A DNA stretch of 34,885 nucleotides from Clostridia bacterium (GCA_024685775.1 JAIKVL010000001.1:1-34885), one strand, 5' to 3'. Counted from the stretch's first letter, positions 6,543 to 13,847 are shown. The notes: generated from the sequence alone by a model not told the origin. Translations and numbers: made by a program.

Positions 6543-7631
6543 TTATTCGAAGATCTTATATTTATCGGTGCGTTTGGATTTCAGTTCGTACAGCGCCACG
6601 TCCGCTTTTTTGAATATCTCGGAATAGTTTTTCTCCTCACCGTGATAAAGAGCGATGCCGATGCTTACGCTGATTTTTCGGTCTTTATCGGGAATCCGGA
6701 TTTTTTCATGCGCGCCCGAAACGATATCTTCCGCTATTTTGCGCGCGAGAGCCGCGTCGTCGGTGCCCTTTACGAAAAAGATAAATTCGTCGCCGCCGAA
6801 ACGCCCGACGATCTCTCCGTTTTTGAAGTATTCGCTTGAAAACGCGCCCATCTGACCGATCACGCTGTCGCCGACGTCGTGACCGTAGGTATCGTTAATA
6901 TCTTTGAAGCGGTCGATATCAAGGACGAACAGTATCCCTTTGTTTTTCGACTCGTCCGCAAGGAATTTATTGATCTCTCTCGTCAGCGCGCCCTTGTTTT
7001 TGAGCCCCGTCAGGTCGTCCGTGTCTTTTTGAATGTTGATTTTTCTCCGCAAAACGAACTCTTTGATCCGAATCGAATTGGCAATGATATGGATGAAAAA
7101 CCCGATGACGGAAAAAATGACGACGTTCGTCAAATCGATTTGCCAAACGGTATAGGGCTTTACCCTGTACATCCAAACGAGGAAGACCGCCGACGCCGCG
7201 CTCAACACGATCCCCATAAAAAACGGCTTGTCGATCATAAACATCGGCGTTATGATCAGCATAACGACGAACATGGTTGCGGGAATATTCGGCTTATTGC
7301 TCGTAATGAGCGCGCTGAACAGGAACAGCATGGATATCGACAAATAGATCAAAAGTTGCGCGACGAACGAATCCGCCTTGAAAATGAAAAACACACCGGT
7401 GATGATCGCCGAATAAATAAGGGCGATCATATAAAAGGTCTTGTTTTGAGCAAGCAAATTATTAAAAAGGGAGTTTATGAACAAAAACGCGAAAGCCGCG
7501 GTCATCAAGCAGTGCAGAATGCGCCACGTTTTGAAATTGGAGACGTACGCGTCTTTTTTCACGGCGTTATATTCGTCTTTTTCGATTCCGCAATAGCACA
7601 AATAATTGCGAATCAGACGCAAAATTTTCAT
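6543..7631 (-). CDS. Membrane-bound diguanylate cyclase (GGDEF)
   Basis: The product has 362 residues and makes cyclic di-GMP from two GTP. Residues 1-190 hold about six hydrophobic helices. Residues 200-362 are a GGDEF domain with DDLTGLKNKGAL, the metal-binding DIDRFKDINDTYGHDVGD, the active site GRFGGDEF (GGDEF at 279-283) and the closing SVSIGIA strand. All residues expected for catalysis are present. The inhibitory I-site RxxD, five residues before GGDEF, reads KNGE, so feedback inhibition is probably weak or absent. The N-terminal sensor part is not a family I recognise. A ribosome binding site (aaggggg) precedes ATG. The gene is monocistronic, with its own promoter and terminator. Confidence 0.95.
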   Translation of the reverse strand: MKILRLIRNYLCYCGIEKDEYNAVKKDAYVSNFKTWRILHCLMTAAFAFLFINSLFNNLLAQNKTFYMIALIYSAIITGVFFIFKADSFVAQLLIYLSISMLFLFSALITSNKPNIPATMFVVMLIITPMFMIDKPFFMGIVLSAASAVFLVWMYRVKPYTVWQIDLTNVVIFSVIGFFIHIIANSIRIKEFVLRRKINIQKDTDDLTGLKNKGALTREINKFLADESKNKGILFVLDIDRFKDINDTYGHDVGDSVIGQMGAFSSEYFKNGEIVGRFGGDEFIFFVKGTDDAALARKIAEDIVSGAHEKIRIPDKDRKISVSIGIALYHGEEKNYSEIFKKADVALYELKSKRTDKYKIFE

Positions 7632-7668
7632 TTTTTCGCCCCCTTCGAAATAGTATGTTCTCGGTTGG

Positions 7669-7697
7669 ATTATATCACACTATCGAAAAAAGGGCAA
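7669..7697 (-). promoter_or_regulatory. Promoter of the diguanylate cyclase gene
   Basis: On the minus strand, TTGCCC (7692-7697), a 17-base spacer and a perfect TATAAT (7669-7674) lie about 38 bases before the ATG. Confidence 0.75.
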
Positions 7698-7800
7698 AAG
7701 TTTTATTATGCAGATCCGTTCGGCTTTCCTTAAATCATCGCAAAAATACGAAAATATCGGGTTTTCCGCCTAAGCGCGGCAAGGGTCAAGCGCCCCGCCC

Positions 7801-8019
7801 TTATTCCTCGGATTTCGGGGATTCCACCTTCGGCTTCGAGCAAAAACCGACCAAACGGATGACAAACGCCGCGAGCCAAAACACCGCGCTGACTATGTTT
7901 ATAATGAAAATAAACATCGACTCGTTATATTCTTTATGGATCCCGGAATAAATCGCGCGAAAGGTACAAAGCGCGACCAAAAGCCCGTAAACGACCAAAA
8001 CAGAGATACATTTTTTCAT
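7801..8019 (-). CDS. Small two-helix membrane protein
   Basis: The product has 72 residues from MKKCISVLVVYGLLVAL. The start is set by aaaggagg 8 bases upstream, because the longer frame to 8103 lies across its own promoter. Two hydrophobic segments, about residues 3-22 and 34-60, suggest a hairpin in the membrane with a hydrophilic Lys/Glu/Ser-rich tail (KPKVESPKSEE). No family is recognised. It has a near-perfect promoter of its own and no partner gene. Confidence 0.75.
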   Translation of the reverse strand: MKKCISVLVVYGLLVALCTFRAIYSGIHKEYNESMFIFIINIVSAVFWLAAFVIRLVGFCSKPKVESPKSEE

Positions 8020-8074
8020 AAAGAGTCCTCCTTTTCGGCGCAACCCGCGGACGGCGCGTTCGCCTGTCTGAATT

Positions 8075-8103
8075 ATTATACGGCTTTTACCGAAACCTGT
8101 CAA
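8075..8103 (-). promoter_or_regulatory. Consensus promoter of the small membrane protein
   Basis: On the minus strand, TTGACA (8098-8103), a 17-base spacer and TATAAT (8075-8080): a perfect sigma-A match. Confidence 0.93.
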
Positions 8104-8177
8104 CGACTATAAACACATTTATCCTGCCGATCCTCGATCCGCCTTCCGCCGAGGCGCGGCGCACCGCTGCGGACGCC

Positions 8178-8206
8178 TTGTTTTTCCGCAAAATTCGTGA
8201 TAAAAT
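8178..8206 (+). promoter_or_regulatory. Promoter of the ACT-domain gene
   Basis: TTGTTT (8178-8183), a 17-base spacer and TAAAAT (8201-8206) lie 30 bases before the ATG. Confidence 0.7.
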
Positions 8207-8236
8207 ACAGTAAATTCACAAAAAAAGGTCGGCTTT

Positions 8237-8602
8237 ATGAAATTGGAAAAATTACCGCATCGTTTTACCGTCTGCAAGCTCGGGGATCTTTCGAACTTCG
8301 ATCCGAAAACAGACTTTTATTTCCTCGGAAAAACGGACGAGGAGATCTCGCTCGTCTGCAAAACGGAAAACACGCCTGAAAAAACCGTCGCGCGAGAAGA
8401 CGGCTGGCGCGCGTTTCGCATCGTCGGAACGCTCGATTTTTCTTTGGTCGGGATCCTTTCGGAACTATCCGCAATCCTTGCGAAAAACAAAATCGGGATT
8501 TTCGCCGTTTCCACCTATAACACCGATTACGTCCTCGTAAAAGCGGAAAACTTCGAAAAAGCCGAAAACGCCCTGTCTCTCGCGGGATACGAATTTCTTT
8601 AA
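8237..8602 (+). CDS. ACT domain-containing protein (CASTOR-like)
   Basis: The product has 121 residues and starts MKLEKLPHRFTVCKL, typical of a family of small double-ACT proteins related to the CASTOR amino-acid sensors. The first half holds the short YFLGKTDEEISLVC strand segment. The second half holds FRIVGTLDFSLVGILSELSA followed by IGIFAVSTYNTDYVLVK, a standard ACT beta-alpha-beta element with the small-ligand turn. Such proteins bind amino acids or related ligands; the ligand here is unknown. The ribosome binding site (aaggtcgg) is mediocre. It stands alone, followed 80 bases later by the XRE gene in the same direction. Confidence 0.88.
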   Translation: MKLEKLPHRFTVCKLGDLSNFDPKTDFYFLGKTDEEISLVCKTENTPEKTVAREDGWRAFRIVGTLDFSLVGILSELSAILAKNKIGIFAVSTYNTDYVLVKAENFEKAENALSLAGYEFL

Positions 8603-8682
8603 GACAGAAGCGCAAAAACGCAACCGCGCGTTGCGTGCAAACCGCGAAAAAGCGTGATAGAATAATGTCGGAGGTAACAAAA

Positions 8683-9138
8683 ATGGACACGAAAGAAGTT
8701 ATATTGAATCTTCGGACGCAAAAAGGACTATCGCAGGAAGAGCTTGCCGAAAAGGTCTTCGTTACGAGGCAAGCCGTTTCGAGGTGGGAGACGGGCGAAA
8801 CCGTCCCGAACACGGAAACCTTGCGGCTTTTGTCGGATTTCTTCGGCGTTTCGATCAATACCCTGCTCGGATCGCCGCGCAAACTTTTCTGCCAATGCTG
8901 CGGGATGCCGCTCGACGATTCCATCCTCTCAAAAGAAAAAGACGGCGCGTTTAACGAAGATTTCTGCAAATGGTGCTATGCGGACGGCGAATACACCTAC
9001 AACGATATGGACGATCTGATCAACGCCTGCGTTCCGCATATGACCGCGCAAGGATTTCCCGAAGAGCAAGCGCGCGCTTACCTGAAAACCAGCCTGCCGA
9101 ACTTGAATTATTGGAAAAACCGCACAAAGAAAAACTAA
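8683..9138 (+). CDS. XRE-family regulator with C-terminal zinc ribbon
   Basis: The product has 151 residues. Residues 1-62 form an HTH of the XRE/Cro type: ILNLRTQKGLSQEELAEKVF, VTRQAVSRWETGETVPNTET, LRLLSDFFGVSINTLLG. Residues 69-150 form a putative zinc-ribbon domain, with CQCCGMPL and FCKWCYADGEYTY supplying the Cys ligands and a following helical tail DLINACVPHM. This HTH plus zinc-ribbon fusion is common in Firmicutes; targets are unknown. The start is chosen because ggaggtaa lies 8 bases before this ATG, although an in-frame ATG 18 bases upstream exists. A TAGAAT is present at 8658-8663. Confidence 0.92.
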   Translation: MDTKEVILNLRTQKGLSQEELAEKVFVTRQAVSRWETGETVPNTETLRLLSDFFGVSINTLLGSPRKLFCQCCGMPLDDSILSKEKDGAFNEDFCKWCYADGEYTYNDMDDLINACVPHMTAQGFPEEQARAYLKTSLPNLNYWKNRTKKN

Positions 9139-9235
9139 CGTCTTGCCCCGAAAACGACCGAACTTCGCCGCCTCACGCGACGGGAAAAAGTCGCCGCAAA
9201 TCGGGAATCGATCCGATAAAAATCAAAACGGAAAG

Positions 9236-9264
9236 CCCCGACGAAATCCCATCGGCGGGGTTTT
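9236..9264 (+). terminator. Terminator downstream of the XRE gene
   Basis: A stem ccccg/cgggg extended by cga/tcg after one mismatch, a 7-base loop and TTTT. It lies about 100 bases after the stop. Confidence 0.75.
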
Positions 9265-9386
9265 ATATTTACGGAAAGAACAAAGAAAAATGCGCCTATC
9301 AAGAATATTTTTCTCGGGATTTCACCAAAATCATAACCAAACATTTACGAGAATAAAAGAACAGGCAACTATCCGACAAGTAGAAT

Positions 9387-9430
9387 TTATACACAAATTG
9401 TGCAAAAAGTGTGGATAAAAGGGTGTAAAA
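9387..9430. promoter_or_regulatory. DnaA-box cluster
   Basis: Within 44 bases there are TTATACACA at 9387-9395 (plus), TTTTGCACA at 9399-9407 (minus), a perfect TTATCCACA at 9410-9418 (minus) and a one-mismatch TTTTACACC at 9422-9430 (minus). This is the densest group in the window. It lies between convergent genes, in an otherwise gene-free stretch of 650 bases. It may be an origin or a DnaA-titrating site. Confidence 0.7.
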
Positions 9431-9790
9431 ATCCCACATTTTTGGTATTTTGCGAAAAGTTAAGGCATTAAGCGGGGGAAACAAGGAAGTAACGCACAAA
9501 TCAAGCGGAGGACAAAATGCGAGAAAATCCACGAAGATTCGACAATTTCAAAGAGTCAAAGCAAAACGGCAAAGAATGACGTCACGTGTGGACAAAACGG
9601 AAGCAAGGACAATCATGTCAAACATAAAAGGAAAGCACGCAAAGAAAGTGACTCGACAGGCAAAACGAAACATCAAAGAGCACGTATCGACATACGGAGA
9701 AACGATCCGATAAAACGCCGCAAAAAGCGATAAAAAAACCGGATCGAAAAAAGAGGAACGACCCGTCGACCCAATTATACAAAACAGAAT
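9431..9790. other. A-rich, T-poor non-genic tract with two mini-frames
   Basis: The plus strand is nearly half A and only about one-seventh T over 9481-9720. Two very short frames carry ribosome binding sites: 9517-9579 (20 codons, starting MRENPRRFDNF, preceded by gcggagg) and 9615-9713 (32 codons, starting MSNIKGKHAKK, strongly basic). An 87-codon TTG frame covers both but uses a Lys/Arg-only style suggesting chance. No promoter or RNA family could be recognised. Confidence 0.4.
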
Positions 9791-10471
9791 TTAAACGTTA
9801 TAAACTTCGTAAATCGCACCAAGAACGACGTCCAACGCGAATTCCAAGCCGCCGAGTTTATTCTTCATATACGTCGATTCAGCGCCGTCGTCGGCAGAGT
9901 CCGAAACAACCTTGATCATCGTAAAAGGAACGCCGGAGCGAACGCAAGTCAAAGCAATACCAGCGCCTTCCATATCGCAAATATCTGCGGAAAAATCAGT
10001 GAATATTTGATTTCTTCTTGCATTATCCGCAATAAATTTATCACCGCTTGCGAGGCGAACGGCGGGTAATTTATCGGACAACACGGAAAGCAATTTGCGA
10101 TCGCTCAAAAGAAACGGAGAAGACATATCGGCGGCTGCGCCGAGCGGATGACCGAATGCGGTAATATCGGAATCATAGTGAACGACGGAATCGACCGCGA
10201 CGATGGCTTTCTCGGAAAGCGAAGACGTCAGCGCACCCACAAGCCCGAAGTTTAAGATATAATCGCAGCCGAACGCACCGATCAAAAGAGAAACGGCGGA
10301 TGATGCCGCGATCTCACCGATCCCGCATTTTGCGAGAATTACGCAATTATCGCCCGAAAAATAGGTACAAAATTCAATTCCGCAAAGAACGACGGTTTCT
10401 TTTAACTCTCCGAGAGAAGAAAGAAAAGGCTCATATTCTTTTTCCATTGCAACGACAAATCCGACTTTCAT
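9791..10471 (-). CDS. mtnN: MTA/SAH nucleosidase (phosphorylase superfamily)
   Basis: The product has 226 residues and starts MKVGFVVAMEKEYEPF, the N-terminus of 5'-methylthioadenosine/S-adenosylhomocysteine nucleosidases with the substrate Glu in AMEKE. Other motifs are the substrate-pocket SGDKFIAD, CDMEGAGIA with the ribose-binding Met-Glu, and VVSDSADDGA with the Asp that protonates adenine N7. The enzyme splits adenine from MTA and SAH in methionine salvage and autoinducer pathways. The central NFGLVGALTSSL replaces the usual NTGSAGG-type phosphate/ribose loop, a mild oddity. The GTG-like upstream extension is rejected because gaggtgg precedes this ATG. Confidence 0.88.
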   Translation of the reverse strand: MKVGFVVAMEKEYEPFLSSLGELKETVVLCGIEFCTYFSGDNCVILAKCGIGEIAASSAVSLLIGAFGCDYILNFGLVGALTSSLSEKAIVAVDSVVHYDSDITAFGHPLGAAADMSSPFLLSDRKLLSVLSDKLPAVRLASGDKFIADNARRNQIFTDFSADICDMEGAGIALTCVRSGVPFTMIKVVSDSADDGAESTYMKNKLGGLEFALDVVLGAIYEVYNV

Positions 10472-10488
10472 ACACCACCTCGGCATTC

Positions 10489-10517
10489 ATTATAACACAA
10501 ACGCAGGAAAAGCGCAA
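10489..10517 (-). promoter_or_regulatory. Promoter of mtnN
   Basis: On the minus strand, TATAAT (10489-10494) lies 17 bases from a weak TTGCGC (10512-10517), about 17 bases before the ATG. Confidence 0.65.
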
Positions 10518-10536
10518 GGAGAAACGAAGCGACGAT

Positions 10537-10552
10537 TGTTCCACGTGGAACA
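10537..10552. promoter_or_regulatory. parS centromere site 1
   Basis: TGTTCCACGTGGAACA is a perfect 16-bp palindrome and matches the conserved bacterial parS, which ParB loads onto near the origin. It sits in the spacer upstream of mtnN. Confidence 0.93.
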
Positions 10553-10651
10553 TAAACGCAGGACGAAAGCACGTTCAGCCGTTACGATAACAACCCATTC
10601 CCAAACGCAATAAAATAGCGCGGAGTCATTCATCGCGCCGCATACAAAAAG

Positions 10652-10675
10652 AAAACGCGGAATTTTCCGCGTTTT
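10652..10675. terminator. Bidirectional terminator after the Fe-ADH-like gene
   Basis: A perfect 11-bp stem (aaaacgcggaa/ttccgcgtttt) has A- and T-runs on its sides and works on either strand. A second small hairpin (tgcgg/ccgca, 10691-10705) precedes it. Confidence 0.85.
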
Positions 10676-10716
10676 TAAATCAACTATTTAATGCGGAGAT
10701 GCCGCACAAGCGATTT

Positions 10717-10732
10717 TGTTCCACGTGGAACA
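10717..10732. promoter_or_regulatory. parS centromere site 2
   Basis: An identical TGTTCCACGTGGAACA palindrome 180 bases from the first. It abuts the stop codon of the Fe-ADH-like gene. No parA or parB gene is found in the window. Confidence 0.93.
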
Positions 10733-11923
10733 TCAATACGCATTGTTCAAAATCGCAATAAAATCTTCCTTAGACAACGTACGAACGCCGCCGATCGCCG
10801 CGCGCTTTCCTTGCGCCGACGTCGCGATATCGCCAAACGTTTCGCGCTGAATATCGGTTTGAGAAATTTTCGTCGTAACCCCGGCTACGTCCGAAAGTGC
10901 GTCGACCCATCTTTCCAAAATTGCCACCGCGCCCTGCTCTTTTTGAGAAGATTCAAATTCGGAAGCCAACTCGTTCTCTTCTTGCGTTTTTGCGACTTCT
11001 TCTTCCAAATTCAGCGTTTTTACAAGGTTTTCAAGCCGTTTTACGGAATTTTCATCCAAATTCTTTAATGCCGCGATGATAGCAAGCGTCATCGCTTGGG
11101 GCTTGGAAACGCCCGCGATTTCGGAAATCGCGTCGGATAGCGCGTGCGCCGCGCCGAACGGAACGTTTCCGAATGCGACACCCGCCAAAGCGGAAGCAAG
11201 CGCGACGCCCGTCGCGGCTTCTTTGTTTCCCGCGCGTTCGGCGGCCTTAACTCCGTGCTTAAACAAAAGACGGATCGCTTTTTCCGCATAGATCTCCGCG
11301 GGGTCGTCCTCTTCCGCACCGAGATATGCCTCGACCGCGTTTGCAAGCGCATAGATCGAGCCTTCCGCAAGCGATCTCAGAGGTTTCTTTTCCGCGAAGT
11401 CGCGATCGATAAACAGAACGGTCGGGACCATTTCGGGCGACGAAACGTAGGTATCGCCGTCCGTAACGGATCCATTCAATTCCGCGCCGAGGGAAAGCTC
11501 CGTCGGAAGAAAGAACATCGGGATCGCGTCTCCGACCGCTTTATGCGTCCCCGCGATCGGAATCAAATCATCGCATTTTTGCGACAGAAACAGCTTCAAT
11601 ACTTTTGCATAGTCCAAGACGAACGCGCCGCCGACCGCAACGATTGCGTCGCATTCGTGCTTTTGGAACGACGCTTTCATATCGCGCGCGATCTCTTTAT
11701 CAAACGCGTTCGGAACGCCGTCAAAGCAAACGGCGGAGCCTTTTCTTCCGCCGCGGATCGAAGAAAGCGCGCGATCGGCGACGCCGGAACGCACCGCGTC
11801 GATCGAGAAGAGAACGAAAGGCTTTTTCGCTCCGTAACGGACGAGTTCCGCTCCAAGCGTGCGCGCCGCATCCTCGCCGCAATTGATTTTCGCGCGATTT
11901 TCAAATTCAAAATAGTTTCTCAT
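10733..11923 (-). CDS. Degenerate iron-type alcohol dehydrogenase homologue
   Basis: The product has 396 residues with the layout of the iron-dependent alcohol dehydrogenase family: an N-terminal Rossmann half with AIVAVGGAFVLDYAKVL (in place of GGGSxxD) and a helical half with the IYALANAVEAYLG and FGAAHALSDAI regions. The four metal ligands expected from FucO-type enzymes (Asp, His, His, His) align to Tyr191, Asn195, Phe256 and Pro275/Gln276, so iron binding should be lost. Only the non-ligand His260 remains. The frame is open and full length, so it is not a simple pseudogene. It might bind a nucleotide cofactor without dehydrogenase chemistry. It follows the SCP2-like gene with a 4-base overlap. 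Confidence 0.8.
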   Translation of the reverse strand: MRNYFEFENRAKINCGEDAARTLGAELVRYGAKKPFVLFSIDAVRSGVADRALSSIRGGRKGSAVCFDGVPNAFDKEIARDMKASFQKHECDAIVAVGGAFVLDYAKVLKLFLSQKCDDLIPIAGTHKAVGDAIPMFFLPTELSLGAELNGSVTDGDTYVSSPEMVPTVLFIDRDFAEKKPLRSLAEGSIYALANAVEAYLGAEEDDPAEIYAEKAIRLLFKHGVKAAERAGNKEAATGVALASALAGVAFGNVPFGAAHALSDAISEIAGVSKPQAMTLAIIAALKNLDENSVKRLENLVKTLNLEEEVAKTQEENELASEFESSQKEQGAVAILERWVDALSDVAGVTTKISQTDIQRETFGDIATSAQGKRAAIGGVRTLSKEDFIAILNNAY

Positions 11924-12390
11924 GTATTCTCCTGCTTTTCGGTTCGATAAAGCGATCTGTATCTTCCGCCCGAAAGAAGGGCTTTATCGCCCTCGTTGCA
12001 AATGCGCGTAAACACACAAAAGAACCTTGTCGAACCGCGATAGATCAGGCGACCTTGCGCCGCGCATTGATTGACCGTGCATTTCCCCAATGCGAGTTTT
12101 TTCAAAGCGTCTTGATCCAAGACCGTTACGGAAAGCAAAATGCTTGATTTTTCCGATCTTTCCATAATGCGGAAGACGTCGCCTTCCTTGATCAGCCGTA
12201 TTTTTGCACCGCCGAAACAAAACTCCATCGCATAGATACCGGGCAGAGAGAATAAGAGTTCGAGCTTTGCGCCCTCGCTTTTTTCCGTGCATCGGATCAC
12301 GCGGCGAGCCAACTTCATCAACTCGCATTCGGTGGCCGCGAATGCCGCGATCGACCGTCCGTATTTTTTTTCAACCGTTTGCAATTCCAT
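11920..12390 (-). CDS. SCP2-like small protein
   Basis: The product has 156 residues. Residues 60-145 resemble the SCP2 sterol-carrier fold: IRLIKEGDVFRIMERSEKSS, LLSVTVLDQDALKKLALGKC and TVNQCAAQGRLIYRGSTRFF are laid out like the strands, edge helix and SGK..GD hairpin of that family. The N-terminal 55 residues are helical. A lipid or hydrophobic ligand is plausible but unproven. No Shine-Dalgarno is present. A -35/-10 pair puts the predicted transcript start on the ATG itself, so translation may be leaderless. It overlaps the Fe-ADH-like gene, so the two are likely co-expressed. Confidence 0.65.
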   Translation of the reverse strand: MELQTVEKKYGRSIAAFAATECELMKLARRVIRCTEKSEGAKLELLFSLPGIYAMEFCFGGAKIRLIKEGDVFRIMERSEKSSILLSVTVLDQDALKKLALGKCTVNQCAAQGRLIYRGSTRFFCVFTRICNEGDKALLSGGRYRSLYRTEKQENT

Positions 12391-12396
12391 ATTTAT

Positions 12397-12425
12397 AAAG
12401 TATCACACGCGCGCGCGGAAGTCAA
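12397..12425 (-). promoter_or_regulatory. Putative leaderless promoter with alternating CG spacer
   Basis: On the minus strand, TTGACT (12420-12425, overlapping the ispDF stop), a 17-base spacer that is mostly CG/CA alternation, and TACTTT (12397-12402). The start falls at base 12390, the A of the ATG. Confidence 0.5.
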
Positions 12426-13564
12426 TCCGTTTTCTCGCGGACAAGGAGCGCGGTCGCTTCCGCGGCGATCCCTTTTTCTTCGCCGACGATCCCGAGTTTT
12501 TCCGTCGTCGTCGCGGCGACCTTAACGTTTTCTTCGGAAATCCCGAGCGTTTTCGCGATCGTTTTTTCCATTTCGGGAATATACCCCGCCATTTTCGGTC
12601 GCTCCGCCATAATCATCGCCGCGACGTTATGGACGGCGAACCCCTTCTTTTCGATCTCGGTTTTTACGATTTTCAGAAGGTCGACGCTGTACGCGCCCTC
12701 GAAGCGCGGATCGGACGGGGGAAAGAAATGCCCGATATCGGGAAGCCCCGCGGCGGTCAAAAGCGCGTCCATGATCGCGTGCGTCAAAGCGTCCGCGTCG
12801 CTATGCCCGACGAGCCCTTTTTCGAAAGGGATCTCCACGCCGCCGAGAACGAGCTTTCGCCCGAGCGCGAGCGGATGGACGTCGTAACCGATCCCGACGC
12901 GCCTTTCCGCGCGCTCCGAAAGATCGGAAAGATCGGAAGAATAGGTAATTTTTTTGTTTTGCATTTCGCCTTCGACAAGTTCCGGCGCGCCGTAGACCGT
13001 TTCGTACAAACTTGCGTCGTCCGTATTTTCCGCGCCGCTTTCATACGCCTTTACAAGGCGATCCAGCAAAAAGCATTGCGGGGTCTGGACGAGGACGAAC
13101 GCAGATCGATCCACCGCCGAATTCCCTCCGCCCGAGATCTTCCGCATCGAATCGACGCAGGGGATGACGGGAACCGCGCTCCCTTTTTCCGCAGCTTTCA
13201 AAAAGCAACGCTCCGCGAGCGCGGGAGAAAGGTAGGGGCGCGCGCCGTCGTGAACGCCGACGACGATCGGCTCGTCCTTCGCCGAATCGCGAATAAAGTC
13301 GAGCGCGTTTCGGACGCTTTGCGTCCGCGTTTCGCCGCCGCAAACGACGAACACAGGTTTTTCTTTTCTTCGGGAGAAAAGGGCGATCGCTTCTTCTTTC
13401 TTTTCTTCGGAAACGACAAGGACGATCTCACTTACGACGGGCGAGGCGAAGAAAGGCTCCGCCGCCCGTTCGAGCACCGTCTTTCCGTCGATCTTCGTCC
13501 AAATTTTATCGACACCCGCGCGCGAACTTTTTCCCGCCGCGACCACGATCGCAATTCCTTTCAT
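12422..13564 (-). CDS. ispDF: Bifunctional IspD/IspF of the MEP isoprenoid pathway
   Basis: The product has 380 residues. Residues 1-218 are IspD (MEP cytidylyltransferase): IVVAAGKSSRAG nucleotide loop, VHDGARPYL, VQTPQCF and NTDDASLYE. Residues 221-378 are IspF (MEcPP synthase): VGIGYDVHPL with zinc ligands Asp228 and His230, GHSDADALTHAIMDALL with His262, and DIGHFFPPSDPRFEG. Together they perform the third and fifth steps of the pathway. Fused IspDF is known in several lineages including some Clostridia. The PKQ-type Lys of IspD appears as DKIW, a modest variation. A ribosome binding site aaggaa lies 6 bases upstream. It is 40 bases after rqcP, on the same strand. Confidence 0.95.
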   Translation of the reverse strand: MKGIAIVVAAGKSSRAGVDKIWTKIDGKTVLERAAEPFFASPVVSEIVLVVSEEKKEEAIALFSRRKEKPVFVVCGGETRTQSVRNALDFIRDSAKDEPIVVGVHDGARPYLSPALAERCFLKAAEKGSAVPVIPCVDSMRKISGGGNSAVDRSAFVLVQTPQCFLLDRLVKAYESGAENTDDASLYETVYGAPELVEGEMQNKKITYSSDLSDLSERAERRVGIGYDVHPLALGRKLVLGGVEIPFEKGLVGHSDADALTHAIMDALLTAAGLPDIGHFFPPSDPRFEGAYSVDLLKIVKTEIEKKGFAVHNVAAMIMAERPKMAGYIPEMEKTIAKTLGISEENVKVAATTTEKLGIVGEEKGIAAEATALLVREKTD

Positions 13565-13604
13565 ATCTTCCTTTTTATCGGATATTTCCGTATTTTTATA
13601 AATT

Positions 13605-13847
13605 TCAGCTTATGACTTCGTAAAGCTCGGCGCATTCGGTCTTTTTCGTGACCTCGCGCGTATCCGTTACGCGGACGCGAAGACTCGACGCGCCAAACAG
13701 GATCTCGATCTCGTCGCCGACCTTGACTTCCTTCGCGGGTTTCGCTTCCTTTCCGTTCAAAAGGACGCGGGACGCGCCGCAGGCGTCCGCCGCCACGCTG
13801 CGCCGTTTGATCAATCTGCTGACTTTCAAAAATTTATCCAATCTCAT
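13605..13847 (-). CDS. rqcP: S4-domain ribosome quality-control factor RqcP
   Basis: The product has 80 residues and closely follows RqcP (YabO) of Bacillus: MRLDKFLKVSRLIKRRSVA, then RVLLNGKEAKPAKEVKVGDE and the C-terminal VTDTREVTKKTECAELYEVI. RqcP binds the 50S-peptidyl-tRNA complex during C-terminal alanine tailing of stalled chains together with RqcH. The S4 domain spans residues 1-60. It has no Shine-Dalgarno. The TAATAT -10 lies 6 bases from the ATG, so the mRNA is predicted to be leaderless. It is the first gene of the leftward rqcP-ispDF group and diverges from the giant gene. Confidence 0.93.
   Translation of the reverse strand: MRLDKFLKVSRLIKRRSVAADACGASRVLLNGKEAKPAKEVKVGDEIEILFGASSLRVRVTDTREVTKKTECAELYEVIS

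Noticed and set aside
9576..9595. parS-like CACGTG core (gacgtcacgtgtggac)
   Set aside because: Only the central hexamer matches; the flanks are not palindromic and differ from the two perfect parS sites.
9450..9713. 87-codon Lys/Arg-rich frame starting at TTG
   Set aside because: Lack of a start signal and extreme base bias suggest chance. Only the two mini-frames inside have ribosome binding sites, and these are kept as weak candidates.
12287..13615. 442-codon plus-strand frame over ispDF
   Set aside because: The minus strand has unmistakable IspD and IspF motifs; the plus frame is Arg/Phe-rich noise.
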